Shown here: positions 36,589 through 45,610 of the stretch, in pieces
Position numbering within the stretch: position 1 is the stretch's first letter
Layout: each line of letters starts with the position of its first letter
Origin: Pseudoalteromonas sp. EB27
GTDB lineage: Bacteria; Pseudomonadota; Gammaproteobacteria; Enterobacterales; Alteromonadaceae
Length of the DNA: 64,000 bases
Direction: 5' to 3'
NCBI RefSeq assembly: GCF_001974875.1
Contig: NZ_MTQD01000010.1
Coordinates: 124,001-188,000 of the forward strand
Program-made: the position numbers and the translations under genes
Notes under the pieces: model-generated
The model's input: the letters and a program-made list of their open reading frames with translations, nothing else
What the model was told of the DNA's origin: nothing
Database searches by the model: none

Positions 36589-36923
36589 TGGAAAACTGGC
36601 GTGAAATAAGTGAAGACATCGTAAGTTCACTACTTGAAGATGGATCAGATCCTGAAATACTTTATGAAGTAGAACACCATTTTGTATGTGAAGACTTCCC
36701 TAAGCTAGAGCAAGCAGCATTGGCTGCTTTTAAACTAGGCTACGATGTTGAAGAGCCAGCAGAGCTTGAGCTTGAAGACGGCAGCAAAATTTGGAGCTTC
36801 GACATAGTAGTAGAAGCTGAGCTAGACGTAGACGTAATTATGGAAGACGTTGATAAGCTAGCGCAACTAGCCATAGAATGCGAAGTTGAGTACGACGGTT
36901 GGGGCACTTACTTTCAAGAGTAA
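36588..36923 (+). CDS. rraB: Ribonuclease E inhibitor RraB
   Basis: This 111-residue acidic protein of the RraB (YjgD) family binds RNase E and modulates mRNA decay. The family pattern is clear in DPEILYEVEHHFVCEDFPKLEQAALAAF (shown in part) and in the C-terminal YDGWGTYFQE. It overlaps the plsC stop by 1 nt (TAATG), so the two are coupled. A terminator follows. Confidence 0.92.
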   Translation: MENWREISEDIVSSLLEDGSDPEILYEVEHHFVCEDFPKLEQAALAAFKLGYDVEEPAELELEDGSKIWSFDIVVEAELDVDVIMEDVDKLAQLAIECEVEYDGWGTYFQE

Positions 36924-36956
36924 TGCAGCTAACTAGAGTTTAGATTTATTAATTTG

Positions 36957-36989
36957 AAAGCGAGTATTGTAAAAGTACTCGCTTTTTTG
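36957..36989 (+). terminator. Terminator of plsC-rraB
   Basis: AAAGCGAGTA-TTGTAAAAG-TACTCGCTTTTTT is a hairpin with a T run, about 35 bp past the rraB stop. Confidence 0.82.
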
Positions 36990-37806
36990 TGTCTCGAATT
37001 AGGGAGTGCTAATTTTACATGATTCAAACTTGCTTACATCCATGTAAGAATAAGTTAACCGAGCGCAGCTTCCGCGTTCTGCTCACGCCCCTCACCTGTA
37101 TCCATGTAGACAACAAAGTGTTACTCACTCCAAAGAAATCTCAAAATTAGTACCTGTTTAGCATTTCAGTTTCATCACCACCTATTAATTTGAAAGGTTA
37201 ATCTCACATATAAAATTTACTTTTAATTATTTATTTGCACTAATATTTTGAAATTTTAAATTGTATAAGCGCGTATTTTTAAATTTTAGTCATTCAAATT
37301 TATCTTTATAACTAAAGTTAAATTAAATTTAACAGGTATTACCAGTCTGTTTTGGCAACAATTTTATCAGGAAATAACGGTGTTTATTCATAAGGCATTA
37401 AGTTTTGCGTTAAATATTGGTAATAGTGGTTTTTATTTTAGGTACTACTATTTTCTTAAATTTAAAATTTATTACATAGTGTAAATAGAAATCAATACGT
37501 TTTTATCCTCTTGCTTTTAAAGTGTTTTTTTGTATTTTAAATATATCCCTTTAGAGGTTTTATAGTTTTCATGGTAACAATTAACTTGTTGACATATTGG
37601 TAACAAAAAATATAGCCTTGTTTTGCCGGTTAGGTGATGGTTTTGGTAATACCAATTTAAAGGTTTTTTCTTTTCAAATTCTTTTTTGTTGTTACCAATT
37701 TTTTGGGGTTTAAAAGTCTGTTTACATGATGCGATCTAGGTTTGGTTTTTATCGCCAAGCTAAGCTGTAAGGTTGCTTATTATTCAGGTTTAAAGGAATA
37801 AAAATA
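36990..37806 (+). other. Long AT-rich intergenic regulatory region before the alginate lyase
   Basis: This stretch of about 800 bp has no credible reading frame. It holds a small perfect hairpin (CTTACATCCATGTAAG, 37033-37048) and a related TGTATCCATGTA 60 bp further. It also has homopolymer-rich AT tracts (about 37200-37560), a likely sigma-70 promoter and several TGGTAACAA motifs near 37570-37700, described separately. A leader of about 180 nt precedes the lyase ATG. Confidence 0.6.
37572..37697 (+). promoter_or_regulatory. Probable lyase promoter with repeated TGGTAACAA operator-like motifs
   Basis: TTGACA (37589-37594), a 16-bp spacer and TATAGC (37611-37616) form a plausible -35/-10 pair. 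TGGTAACAA occurs at 37572-37580, just upstream of the -35 box, and at 37598-37606, inside the spacer. An inverted copy, TTGTTACCA, is at 37689-37697. A palindrome TTGGTAATACCAA is at 37643-37655. Motifs placed inside a promoter spacer are typical of repressor operators. The regulator is unknown and none is encoded nearby. Confidence 0.5.
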
Positions 37807-38991
37807 ATGGTTAAATTTAAAAAGTTACTTATTTGCTCTGCAGTTGCTGCAAGTACTTCTTTTGCGCACGCTGCCTCGATTGAAAATTCAGGTTTTGAAG
37901 GTGGCTGGAGTAATTGGAATGAAACAGAGCCTGCAGCGCTATCTTCAGATTCGTATAAAGGCTCTAAATCACTGAAAATACAAGGTAGCCCAGGGCGTGT
38001 TTATCAAAATGTAGATGTAGATCGAAATACTCAGTACACGTTAAGTGCCTATGTACTCGGTAAGGGGCAAATCGGGATCAATGATCTTAATGGTTTGTTT
38101 AAAAGTGAGAAATTCAATGTTTCTTCATGGACAAAAGTATCTAAAACTTTCACCACGGCTAACACTGGTTCACTACAAGTATTTGCTAAGCATGATAAGA
38201 GTTCAAGCGATGTTCGTTTTGATGACTTTTCGTTAACTAAGGGTAGTTCTTCTGGCGGTGGAGACACAGGTGGTGATACTGGCGGCGGTGATACGGGTAG
38301 TGGCTCTGGTATAGCGAGTAACATCACCAACGGTAGTATTTTTGATCTTGAAGGTAATGATCCTCATCCATTAGTAAATAGCGATACTTTGGAGTTTGTT
38401 CCTTTAGAAGCGCGTCATATCACTCCAAACGGGAATGGCTGGCGTCATGAATATAAAGTTAAAGAAAGTGCACGTGTTGCAATGACCGAAACCTATGAGG
38501 TTTTTGAGGCAACTGTAAAAGTTGAAATGTCAGATGGTGGTAAAACAATTATCTCTCAGCACCATGCTAGCGATACCGGGACAATTTCTAAAGTGTATGT
38601 TTCAGATACAGATGAATCTGGATTTGATGACAGTGTAGCTGGAAATGGCATTTTTGACGTTTATGTTCGTCTGCGAAATACAAGCGGTAACGAAGAAAAA
38701 TTTGCCCTTGGTACTATTACTAGTGGTGGCTCGTTTACTCTACGTGTTGAAAATAATTATGGCGATGTTGATGTTAGCGCACTAGGTCGCTCATTTGGTA
38801 TACCTGTAGAAGATGACTCAGAGTCATACTTTAAATTTGGTAATTACCTACAATCACAAGACCCTGATACATTGGATGAGTGTGGAGAATCGGGTAATTC
38901 GGATTCTTTCAAAGAGTGCTTTGAAGATTTAGGGATTACAGAATCTAAAGTAACGATGACGAATGTTAGTTATACTCGAGAAACTAATTAA
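37807..38991 (+). CDS. Secreted alginate lyase with N-terminal carbohydrate-binding-like domain (PL18/PL7-like)
   Basis: This 394-residue secreted enzyme should cleave alginate by beta-elimination. In order: a signal peptide (to about residue 23), a beta-sandwich domain (about 24-146, starting with IENSGFEGGWSNW), a Gly/Ser/Asp-rich linker (about 147-168), and a jelly-roll catalytic domain. The catalytic segments RHEYK, SQHHAS and YFKFGNYLQSQ correspond to the R-x-E-x-R, Q-x-H and YFKxGxYxQ motifs of PL7-type lyases. The overall architecture matches the PL18 lyases known from Pseudoalteromonas, where the N-terminal domain is reported to be removed during maturation. PL18 against PL7 is my inference. 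Confidence 0.85.
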   Translation: MVKFKKLLICSAVAASTSFAHAASIENSGFEGGWSNWNETEPAALSSDSYKGSKSLKIQGSPGRVYQNVDVDRNTQYTLSAYVLGKGQIGINDLNGLFKSEKFNVSSWTKVSKTFTTANTGSLQVFAKHDKSSSDVRFDDFSLTKGSSSGGGDTGGDTGGGDTGSGSGIASNITNGSIFDLEGNDPHPLVNSDTLEFVPLEARHITPNGNGWRHEYKVKESARVAMTETYEVFEATVKVEMSDGGKTIISQHHASDTGTISKVYVSDTDESGFDDSVAGNGIFDVYVRLRNTSGNEEKFALGTITSGGSFTLRVENNYGDVDVSALGRSFGIPVEDDSESYFKFGNYLQSQDPDTLDECGESGNSDSFKECFEDLGITESKVTMTNVSYTRETN

Positions 38992-39005
38992 TTAGCTACT
39001 CAATC

Positions 39006-39029
39006 ATGGCCACTCAATTGAGTGGCCAT
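39006..39029. terminator. Palindromic hairpin between convergent lyase and zntB genes
   Basis: ATGGCCACTCAA-TTGAGTGGCCAT is a perfect 24-bp palindrome between two convergent stops. It lacks a clear T run, so it is a probable but weak bidirectional terminator. Confidence 0.5.
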
Positions 39030-39046
39030 ACTAAAATTGCTTTAAT

Positions 39047-40018
39047 TTATAGCCATTTTTTATTTTTAAAGTACACGCCAATACCACCAGTAAGTACAAT
39101 TAAAAATATGACAAAAGCACTAAATGCATAAGGGCTTTCGGTACCCGGAATACCCCCTACGTTTACACCTAACAGGCCAGTTAAAAAGCCTAGCGGTAAA
39201 AAAAGTGCCGCTACTACTGACATAACATACATTCGCTGGTTTAACTGTTCAGATACTTGGTTAGTGATTGTTTGCTGAATGATTTGCGCACGCTCAATCG
39301 AGCTATCAAGCTCCTCTAAATAACGAATAAGTAAGTTAGTCGTTTCATTAAGTTTTGCTTTATCGTCATCCAACAGCCAGGAATAGTGATTATTTACCAT
39401 TGAGCTAAGGGCTTCTTTTTGCGGTTTTAAATAGCGTTTTAAGGCAATTGTTTGACGGCGTAACTGTGATAAACCTTGGTTATCAAACCTTTTACTAGGT
39501 TCATCTATTTCTTCTTCAAACTCATCGAGTGTTTCATCGAGTGAATCAATAACGCTTTGCATGCGAGAGGTTAGTTTTTGTGTAATGGAGCATACTAGCT
39601 CAGAAATATTACATGGACCTTTGTTTTCATTTAAACACGCAAGCGTATCTTGCACCGATAATAAACGGCGCTTACGGGTGGTAATAAGGATATTTTCACT
39701 AATAAATAAACGAATTGAAACCATGTCTTCAGGGCTTTGTGCTGGGTTTAAATTTACACCACGTAAAAATAACATGTGCCCATTAGTTGTTGCTGTAATA
39801 CGTGGTCGTGTTTCATCAGCAATTAAAGAGTCTAATTCGTAATCGTTTAAATGAGGTTGTGCCTTGAGCCACTCAACCGCCTCACTTTGGCTATAGTCCA
39901 TGTGCACCCAAAGTTTCCCTTGGCTTGGTTGCCAGCTATTTAGCTCATTCGTGCTTTCAATAGGGCGAGCGCCGCCTTGTCCATCAAGTACAAGTGCATG
40001 TAGTAAACCATTAATCAT
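39047..40018 (-). CDS. zntB: Zinc transporter ZntB / CorA family
   Basis: This 323-residue CorA-superfamily channel has a long cytoplasmic N-terminal domain and two C-terminal membrane helices. The signature loop after the first helix reads GVNVGGIPG, as in ZntB, and not GMN as in the magnesium channel CorA. This supports zinc (proton-coupled) transport. The N-terminal HMDYSQSEAVEWL region is also family-like. It is monocistronic and convergent with the lyase. Confidence 0.88.
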   Translation of the reverse strand: MINGLLHALVLDGQGGARPIESTNELNSWQPSQGKLWVHMDYSQSEAVEWLKAQPHLNDYELDSLIADETRPRITATTNGHMLFLRGVNLNPAQSPEDMVSIRLFISENILITTRKRRLLSVQDTLACLNENKGPCNISELVCSITQKLTSRMQSVIDSLDETLDEFEEEIDEPSKRFDNQGLSQLRRQTIALKRYLKPQKEALSSMVNNHYSWLLDDDKAKLNETTNLLIRYLEELDSSIERAQIIQQTITNQVSEQLNQRMYVMSVVAALFLPLGFLTGLLGVNVGGIPGTESPYAFSAFVIFLIVLTGGIGVYFKNKKWL

Positions 40019-40111
40019 AATTATTTCTCATAATAGTGTATTTTTAATACCGTTAACTATAGTGTATCTACTTAAGTATTTTAAACTTACCTTTATTTTT
40101 AATAAGTTAAG

Positions 40112-40206
40112 TTTGAACAACCAAATAAATGCAGAGCCTAGGGGCTGAGCAAAGTAGCATAAAGTACTGTTCAGTAAGGCGTGCATTGTGTGACTAGTTG
40201 TTCAAA
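40112..40206. repeat. 95-bp segment bounded by 10-bp inverted repeats
   Basis: TTTGAACAAC (40112-40121) and GTTGTTCAAA (40197-40206) are perfect inverted repeats 75 bp apart in the zntB-rimB intergenic region. There is no coding sequence and no second copy in this window, so this could be a small MITE-like element or chance. Confidence 0.3.
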
Positions 40207-40303
40207 AAGATCAATTTAATTTACTAATCGACTAGATAAATTTATTTCGTTGGTGTTTTTTTACCTGTAGCGTATAAGTCACTTTTTTATTAAGGGCACA
40301 TTT

Positions 40304-40738
40304 ATGACAGCAAAGATTACAGTTGGTTGGCGTGAGTGGTTAAGTTTACCTGAGCTTGGTATTAACGATATAAAAGCAAAAATTGATACAGGCGCTCGCA
40401 CTTCATGTATTCATGCAATTAACATTGAAGAATACGAAGTTGACTCAGAGAAATGGGTTGAATTTACGGCCCAACCATTGCAGGATGATGAGCAAACGCA
40501 AGTCACTTGCAAGGCAAAAGTTAAAAAAATGAAGTACGTAACCAGCTCAAGTGGGCAAAAAGAGTTACGCTATTTTATAGAAACGACATTGCATGCAGGC
40601 GAGCATAGTTGGCCGATAGAGCTTACTTTAACAAGCCGTGCAACAATGAAGTTTAGAATGTTATTAGGGCGTACAGCCATGGAAAATCGTATAGTCGTTG
40701 ACCCGGCTTTATCTCAACTATTAGGTCGTAAGGTTTAA
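40304..40738 (+). CDS. rimB: RimB-type retropepsin-like (ATP-dependent zinc protease family) protein
   Basis: This 144-residue protein belongs to the family annotated as ATP-dependent zinc protease. It has a retropepsin-like fold, with [13 protein letters not shown] giving the Asp-Thr-Gly motif. These proteins are encoded with RimK and have been linked to processing the glutamate tails on ribosomal protein S6. It lies 2 bp before rimK, so they are cotranscribed. The activity is inferred from family and context. Confidence 0.82.
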   Translation: MTAKITVGWREWLSLPELGINDIKAKIDTGARTSCIHAINIEEYEVDSEKWVEFTAQPLQDDEQTQVTCKAKVKKMKYVTSSSGQKELRYFIETTLHAGEHSWPIELTLTSRATMKFRMLLGRTAMENRIVVDPALSQLLGRKV

Positions 40739-40740
40739 CT

Positions 40741-41646
40741 ATGAAAATCGGTATTTTATCTCGCAACAGAAAATTATATTCAACACGTCGCTTAATTGAG
40801 GCGGCAGAAGCACGCGGTCACGAAGTTAAGGTGATTGATGCATTACGCTGCTATATGAATATAAACTCGGAGCAACCAGAAATTCACTATCGCGGTGAAA
40901 ACTTAAAAGAATTTGACGCAATCGTCCCGCGTATTGGTGCATCGGTTACATTTTATGGCTGTTCGGTACTTCGTCAGTTTGAAATGATGGGTGTTTACCC
41001 AGTAAACGAATCAGTCGCTATTTCTCGTTCGCGCGATAAATTACGCTCACTTCAGTTACTTTCGCGCAAAGGCGTTGGTATGCCAGTAACAGGTTTTGCT
41101 AGCAAACCAGATGATGTAAAAGACTTACTAGAGATGGTAGGCGGTGCACCTGTTGTAATTAAATTACTTGAAGGCACACAAGGCATTGGTGTTGTACTTG
41201 CTGAAACACGCAAAGCGGCTGAAAGTGTTATTGAAGCATTTATGGGCTTAAAAGCTAATATTATGGTTCAGGAATACATTAAAGAAGCAGGTGGCGCGGA
41301 TATACGTTGTTTTGTACTAGGCGATAAAGTAATAGCAGCTATGAAGCGCCAAGCACAAGAAGGTGAGTTCCGCTCTAACCTTCACCGTGGTGGTAGCGCT
41401 ACGTTAGTTCGCATTACTCCAGAAGAACGTAAAACGGCAGTAGCAGCTGCTAAATCAATGGGCTTGAACGTAGCGGGAGTTGATTTACTTCGCTCATCTC
41501 GTGGACCACTTGTGATGGAAGTAAACTCATCACCAGGCTTAGAGGGCATTGAAATAGCAACAGGTAAAGACATTGCAGGCATGGTAATTGATTTCATCGA
41601 AAAAAATGCTTCAAGTAAAGGAACAGCAACACGTGGCAAAGGTTAA
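40741..41646 (+). CDS. rimK: Ribosomal protein S6--L-glutamate ligase RimK
   Basis: This 301-residue ATP-grasp ligase adds glutamate residues to the C-terminus of ribosomal protein S6. Characteristic parts are the start [32 protein letters not shown] and the C-terminal [13 protein letters not shown], which binds metal. Length is normal. It overlaps the following desuccinylase-type gene by 14 nt. Confidence 0.95.
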   Translation: MKIGILSRNRKLYSTRRLIEAAEARGHEVKVIDALRCYMNINSEQPEIHYRGENLKEFDAIVPRIGASVTFYGCSVLRQFEMMGVYPVNESVAISRSRDKLRSLQLLSRKGVGMPVTGFASKPDDVKDLLEMVGGAPVVIKLLEGTQGIGVVLAETRKAAESVIEAFMGLKANIMVQEYIKEAGGADIRCFVLGDKVIAAMKRQAQEGEFRSNLHRGGSATLVRITPEERKTAVAAAKSMGLNVAGVDLLRSSRGPLVMEVNSSPGLEGIEIATGKDIAGMVIDFIEKNASSKGTATRGKG

Positions 41647-42691
41647 AATTAACCGTCCTTTTACCTTATTAGGTGAAAGTGTAGGCGTAGGCGAGCGTAA
41701 AACACTTGCCTTAGAGGCAGCTAAACTTTATACCCATTCACCACTTAATATTCCTATTGAAGTGGTTAATGGTGTAATGGAAGGCCCTGTGCTTATGGTG
41801 TGTGCGGCGATCCATGGCGATGAACTAAATGGCGTAGAAGTTGTGCGTCAGTTAATTGCTAAAATAGACCCAAGCCAACTGCGCGGTACAATAATTGCTG
41901 TGCCTATTGTGAATGTGTTTGGCTTTATTCATAAATCGCGTTATTTACCAGACCGACGTGATATGAACCGTAGTTTCCCAGGTTCTGAGCGTGGCTCACT
42001 TGCTGGGCGTATGGCTTATATGTTTTTTAATCAAGTGGCAATACATTGTACTCACATTATTGATTTACATACTGGCGCTATTCATCGAACTAACTTACCG
42101 CAAATTCGCGCTAATTTAGAAGATGAAGCAACGGCTGATATGGCTAAAGCATTTGGTACACCAGCGGTAATAAATGCATCATTGCGTAATGGTTCATTAC
42201 GAAGTGAAGCTGCAAACCTAGGTATACCAGTTATAACCTATGAAGCAGGTGAAGCACTGCGTTTTGATCCTATAGCTATTGCGGCAGGTGTGCAGGGTGT
42301 TGATTATGTTATGCGTCATTTAAAAATGATCCGTGGCAAGCGCCCTAAAAAGCTACCAGATCCTATCATTGCCGGTTCGACTAGTTGGATACGTGCAGAG
42401 GTTGATGGCATTGTGCGTGCACAAGTATCACTAGGTGAGCATGTGACTAAAGGGCAAGTACTTGCTTATATTAGTAGCCCATTAGGCGACTCTGAGCTTG
42501 AACTTTTAGCGCCCAAAGGCGGTATTGTTATTGGTCAGCAAACTATGCCATTAGTAAATGAAGGTGACGCGGTATTCCACCTTGCTTACTTTGCAAATGA
42601 CAATAGTTTAGTAGAGCAGCAACTAGAGAACTTTATTGATGAAATAAATGATTTAGATGACGAGCTTAAAACAGCTGAACTAAATAACTAA
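41633..42691 (+). CDS. Succinylglutamate desuccinylase/aspartoacylase family protein
   Basis: This 352-residue M14-like zinc hydrolase has the metal-binding H-x2-E ([10 protein letters not shown]) and the distal His in HIIDLHTGA, as in aspartoacylases. I chose GTG 41633 (AAAGGAA upstream) because the protein then begins like its relatives. The frame itself extends to TTG 41588. Position after rimB-rimK suggests a role in removing or trimming the added glutamates or an acyl-amino acid, but this is inference. The C-terminal third has a lipoyl/biotinyl-like fold region ([14 protein letters not shown]). A terminator follows. Confidence 0.82.
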   Translation: MAKVKINRPFTLLGESVGVGERKTLALEAAKLYTHSPLNIPIEVVNGVMEGPVLMVCAAIHGDELNGVEVVRQLIAKIDPSQLRGTIIAVPIVNVFGFIHKSRYLPDRRDMNRSFPGSERGSLAGRMAYMFFNQVAIHCTHIIDLHTGAIHRTNLPQIRANLEDEATADMAKAFGTPAVINASLRNGSLRSEAANLGIPVITYEAGEALRFDPIAIAAGVQGVDYVMRHLKMIRGKRPKKLPDPIIAGSTSWIRAEVDGIVRAQVSLGEHVTKGQVLAYISSPLGDSELELLAPKGGIVIGQQTMPLVNEGDAVFHLAYFANDNSLVEQQLENFIDEINDLDDELKTAELNN

Positions 42692-42724
42692 TAGCTAAAC
42701 TAAATTCTGTTTAGCTAAGCATTA

Positions 42725-42762
42725 AAAAGCCGCAGTAGGTAATTACTTACTGCGGCTTTTTT
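42725..42762 (+). terminator. Terminator of rimB-rimK operon
   Basis: AAAAGCCGCAGTA pairs with TACTGCGGCTTTT across a loop of about 10 nt, followed by T residues. It lies 34 bp after the last stop. Confidence 0.85.
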
Positions 42763-42795
42763 GTGGATATTGCTTTATCAACGATGCTTTTTAAA

Positions 42796-43368
42796 CTATG
42801 TTTTTTTAGGACCAATAATACGCTTTATAACGGGCGTTTTTGTTGGCTTTGGCTCTTTATTTAAAACCATGACAGGGCGTGTCACAAATAAATTATTAGG
42901 ATAAATTACACGGTGCCCATCAATGTGTTCAAGCACTACATTCATCAAGCCCATTTCTACTATTCGACCTTCAACATGATTAGCACCGTCAATAATTCGT
43001 ACCCAATTGCCAACTCTGCAGTCATTTTGAATAAACATCAGTAAAAATGCGGTTAGGTTACTCAGTAATGACCAAGCGGCAAAAAGCGCTACGCCTAACA
43101 TGGCAAATAAAGAGGAGCCTAAAACCAATAAGCCACGCAGCTCTATACCCCAAAATACTAAAACTAAACACAGCACTACAAAGGCGAGTATTATTTTTAG
43201 TAAGAGCTCTGCACGGTACTTTCGGTGTAAATCCACTTTTCCTTTAATTGCTTTTTCGAGTAATTTTTTGGTTATTTTTAATAGCAGAGGGAAAACCAAA
43301 ATAGCGATTACAGTGACAATTAACTTATATTGTGATGCAAACAATTCTAAAACTTCTATTATTTTCAC
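42796..43368 (-). CDS. Small mechanosensitive channel (MscS family)
   Basis: This 190-residue MscS-like protein has about three membrane helices (near 15-30, 50-68 and 75-98), the last being the pore-lining TM3. A short beta domain follows (RVGNWVRIIDGANHVEGRI, IYPNNLFVT). It lacks the large C-terminal alpha/beta domain of E. coli MscS. It should open on membrane tension or act as a signal-linked channel. It is monocistronic. Confidence 0.82.
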   Translation of the reverse strand: MKIIEVLELFASQYKLIVTVIAILVFPLLLKITKKLLEKAIKGKVDLHRKYRAELLLKIILAFVVLCLVLVFWGIELRGLLVLGSSLFAMLGVALFAAWSLLSNLTAFLLMFIQNDCRVGNWVRIIDGANHVEGRIVEMGLMNVVLEHIDGHRVIYPNNLFVTRPVMVLNKEPKPTKTPVIKRIIGPKKT

Positions 43369-43437
43369 TTTAGGCCCTGAGCTTTTATAAAAATTTAATT
43401 TAATGCAATTGATATTAGTTTAACGCGTTTGTATTAT

Positions 43438-45147
43438 TTAAAAAGTGTTTTTAACGCTCACGAGCCACTGTACTGAGTCTACATCATCGTAGCTATCAAC
43501 TGGGGCTGCAATATCAATGTGGATCATGGTGCCTGAGTTTGCACGACTCGGTGCTAAACGCAGACCCACGCCTATATTTTTTAATACATGTGCGTTTTCA
43601 CCGTTATCTTTATCGTTAAACCATGCTCTTCCTACATCTACAAAAGCTGCGCCACCCACTTTAAATAATTGCAGTAAATCGTATTCCCAGTAATAACGCT
43701 TTTCTAAATTAACTAAAAAACTACGGTCGCCATGTTGATAATCCATAGGGTAACCACGTAGGCCTGTTTCGCCGCCTAAAGTAAGTTGTTGATCAGCAGT
43801 AAGGTTTTTGGCGTACTGCACGCGGGCTTTAACATACCAAGATTGGTCTTCGCTGGTATTTAAATAATATTGTATTTGGCTGGTGGCCATAAAATTTTCG
43901 AGCTTTTTCTGCTCTTTATTCCAATAGCCATCAATATCTGCGCTAAAGCGCCATAAAGTATTATCGTTAGTAAAGTGGGCTTTTTTGAAGTTAAATGAAT
44001 ACACTGCGCGGCTGTCGTCATTACTTAATGACTCGTCTGAATAGCCAATTAAGCTTTTAATATTCCAGCCTAAATTTAAATCTTCTGTGCGAGATATGCT
44101 GTCAAAATTGCGTACTTTTATATAGTTATCTTCAAACCAATGGCCGCTTATAAAAGGGTAGCTTAAGCTTCTGTCCTCGGCAAGTGGTGCAAAGGTCGTG
44201 TCTATCGCTTCAAAGGTATGTTGCTCGTCGGTGTAACCTAAGGTTAAGCGCTGGGTCCAATTATTATTAAGTGCTTTTGAGTGCCCTATAAATGCACGGT
44301 TTAAATCAGTAGTTTGATCAAATTCGCTAAACTCTTCACCGCGTTTATATAGCGACTCTTCGCGCTGCTCAGAATAGCTTAAAATACCATAACTAAAAGG
44401 GGTGTCTATTGCGTAAAATGGGTAGGTAAGCTCAAGTAAGTGGCGCTTGCCATCGCTATTATCGGCATATTCTAAACGGCCGCGGTAGCGGGTAGATAAA
44501 ATATTAGGATCGTCGTAAACAAATAAATAGCCACTACGATCGCTGTCGGTCGTGCGTGACAAAGAAAGGCGCTTACCCCAACCAAGCAGGTTTGATTCTC
44601 TAAAACCTATACTCGATTTGTTTTCTCCACCGCTACGGCTAAAGTTTACTTCTGGTAAAAGTGTCCATAAGTCGCGGGTAACCACTTCTACATTAACATT
44701 GCCGTCGCAATTTTCGGTTGCACTAATTTGTGCATCATATAAATAGCTTTCTTTACGAAGTAAACGCTCAGATTCAGCAAGCTTTTTAGCGTCGTACTTG
44801 TCACCAGGGGAGAATAATAAAAGGTTATTGATTACATCGGGCTCTGTTTGAATATGAGCACGGTTAGCAAATCGAAATAGTGCATTATTTTCCTCTTCAA
44901 GCTCAGTATTAAATACATTAAGTTGCTTGAGCTTTATTGAGGCTATTTTTGCGTTACTGTTACTATTTGTGAGGGATGTTTTGTCTTTGACTTCTCGGCG
45001 TAAGTTTTTATCTGTGCTTAAATCTGTCTGTTCTACAAGGCAGTTATCTGTTTTCATTGAAGATTGTTGTGCGAATGCATTAGGCACATAAGAGCTTAAA
45101 ACCGTTAAGCTAATACAACACTGTGCTATCCATTTCTTGTTCACCAT
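43438..45147 (-). CDS. Omp85-superfamily outer-membrane protein (BamA/TamA-like)
   Basis: This 569-residue protein has a signal peptide (to about residue 26), one or two POTRA-like segments (about 65-170, with IQTEPDVINNLLLFSPGDKY) and a C-terminal beta-barrel. The barrel has the L6 motif GGETGLRGYP and ends in Phe (VSVKNTF), as needed for insertion by Bam. With so few POTRA domains it is neither BamA nor TamA. It may be a surface-antigen-type translocase of unknown cargo. AAAGAGG precedes the ATG. Confidence 0.82.
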   Translation of the reverse strand: MVNKKWIAQCCISLTVLSSYVPNAFAQQSSMKTDNCLVEQTDLSTDKNLRREVKDKTSLTNSNSNAKIASIKLKQLNVFNTELEEENNALFRFANRAHIQTEPDVINNLLLFSPGDKYDAKKLAESERLLRKESYLYDAQISATENCDGNVNVEVVTRDLWTLLPEVNFSRSGGENKSSIGFRESNLLGWGKRLSLSRTTDSDRSGYLFVYDDPNILSTRYRGRLEYADNSDGKRHLLELTYPFYAIDTPFSYGILSYSEQREESLYKRGEEFSEFDQTTDLNRAFIGHSKALNNNWTQRLTLGYTDEQHTFEAIDTTFAPLAEDRSLSYPFISGHWFEDNYIKVRNFDSISRTEDLNLGWNIKSLIGYSDESLSNDDSRAVYSFNFKKAHFTNDNTLWRFSADIDGYWNKEQKKLENFMATSQIQYYLNTSEDQSWYVKARVQYAKNLTADQQLTLGGETGLRGYPMDYQHGDRSFLVNLEKRYYWEYDLLQLFKVGGAAFVDVGRAWFNDKDNGENAHVLKNIGVGLRLAPSRANSGTMIHIDIAAPVDSYDDVDSVQWLVSVKNTF

Positions 45148-45318
45148 TAAACCTCTTTACTGCTACGTAGCAAATGACTACCGTAATATCAGCTTACATC
45201 ATTGTTATTATAATGTAAGTAAAAGGTATGGATTTTGAAATTAATTAATTGTTACTCATATTCACTTTTGTTAATAACCAACCTGGTTTAGAACCGCCTG
45301 TGCGCGAGGTATTAAAAG

Positions 45319-45603
45319 CTAACTTAAATAAAATGCTAAAGCGGCTAATAAGTGCTCAGCTTCACGGCCTTCGGCATTAATCCAAATACTTTGGCTATAA
45401 TGCTCATAGTTTAAATTAAAGGTTTGCTGATGATAGGTAAAGCGAACTTGATGGCGATCGGCACCTGCAGAATACTCGTTGAGAGTTACATCATCTGAGT
45501 GTAAAAATAGGGTACTCCACAGCTCAAAGTCTTCATCGTTTGGCGGCTCGACTGGTGTAATTAAAATGTATTTATGGGCGTGGTCATATTCTATTTGAGT
45601 CAT
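45319..45603 (-). CDS. Small protein, DUF3630-like
   Basis: This 94-residue acidic protein with no signal or membrane helix lies 7 bp after the recQ stop, so it is cotranscribed with recQ. Its size, its position after recQ and the Trp/Tyr-rich pattern resemble DUF3630 proteins of Vibrio and Shewanella. The assignment is from memory and the function is unknown. Confidence 0.65.
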   Translation of the reverse strand: MTQIEYDHAHKYILITPVEPPNDEDFELWSTLFLHSDDVTLNEYSAGADRHQVRFTYHQQTFNLNYEHYSQSIWINAEGREAEHLLAALAFYLS

Positions 45604-45610
45604 AACTTTC

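Noticed and set aside
37200..37560. AT-rich tracts that could hold a replication origin or a phage remnant
   Set aside because: No DnaA-box cluster, iterons, integrase or phage-like frame is visible. The AT content alone is not evidence.
37643..37655. The palindrome TTGGTAATACCAA as the end of the 161-bp MITE-like element
   Set aside because: Only the outer 9 bp are shared and no second end lies nearby, so it is better read as an operator-like palindrome for now.
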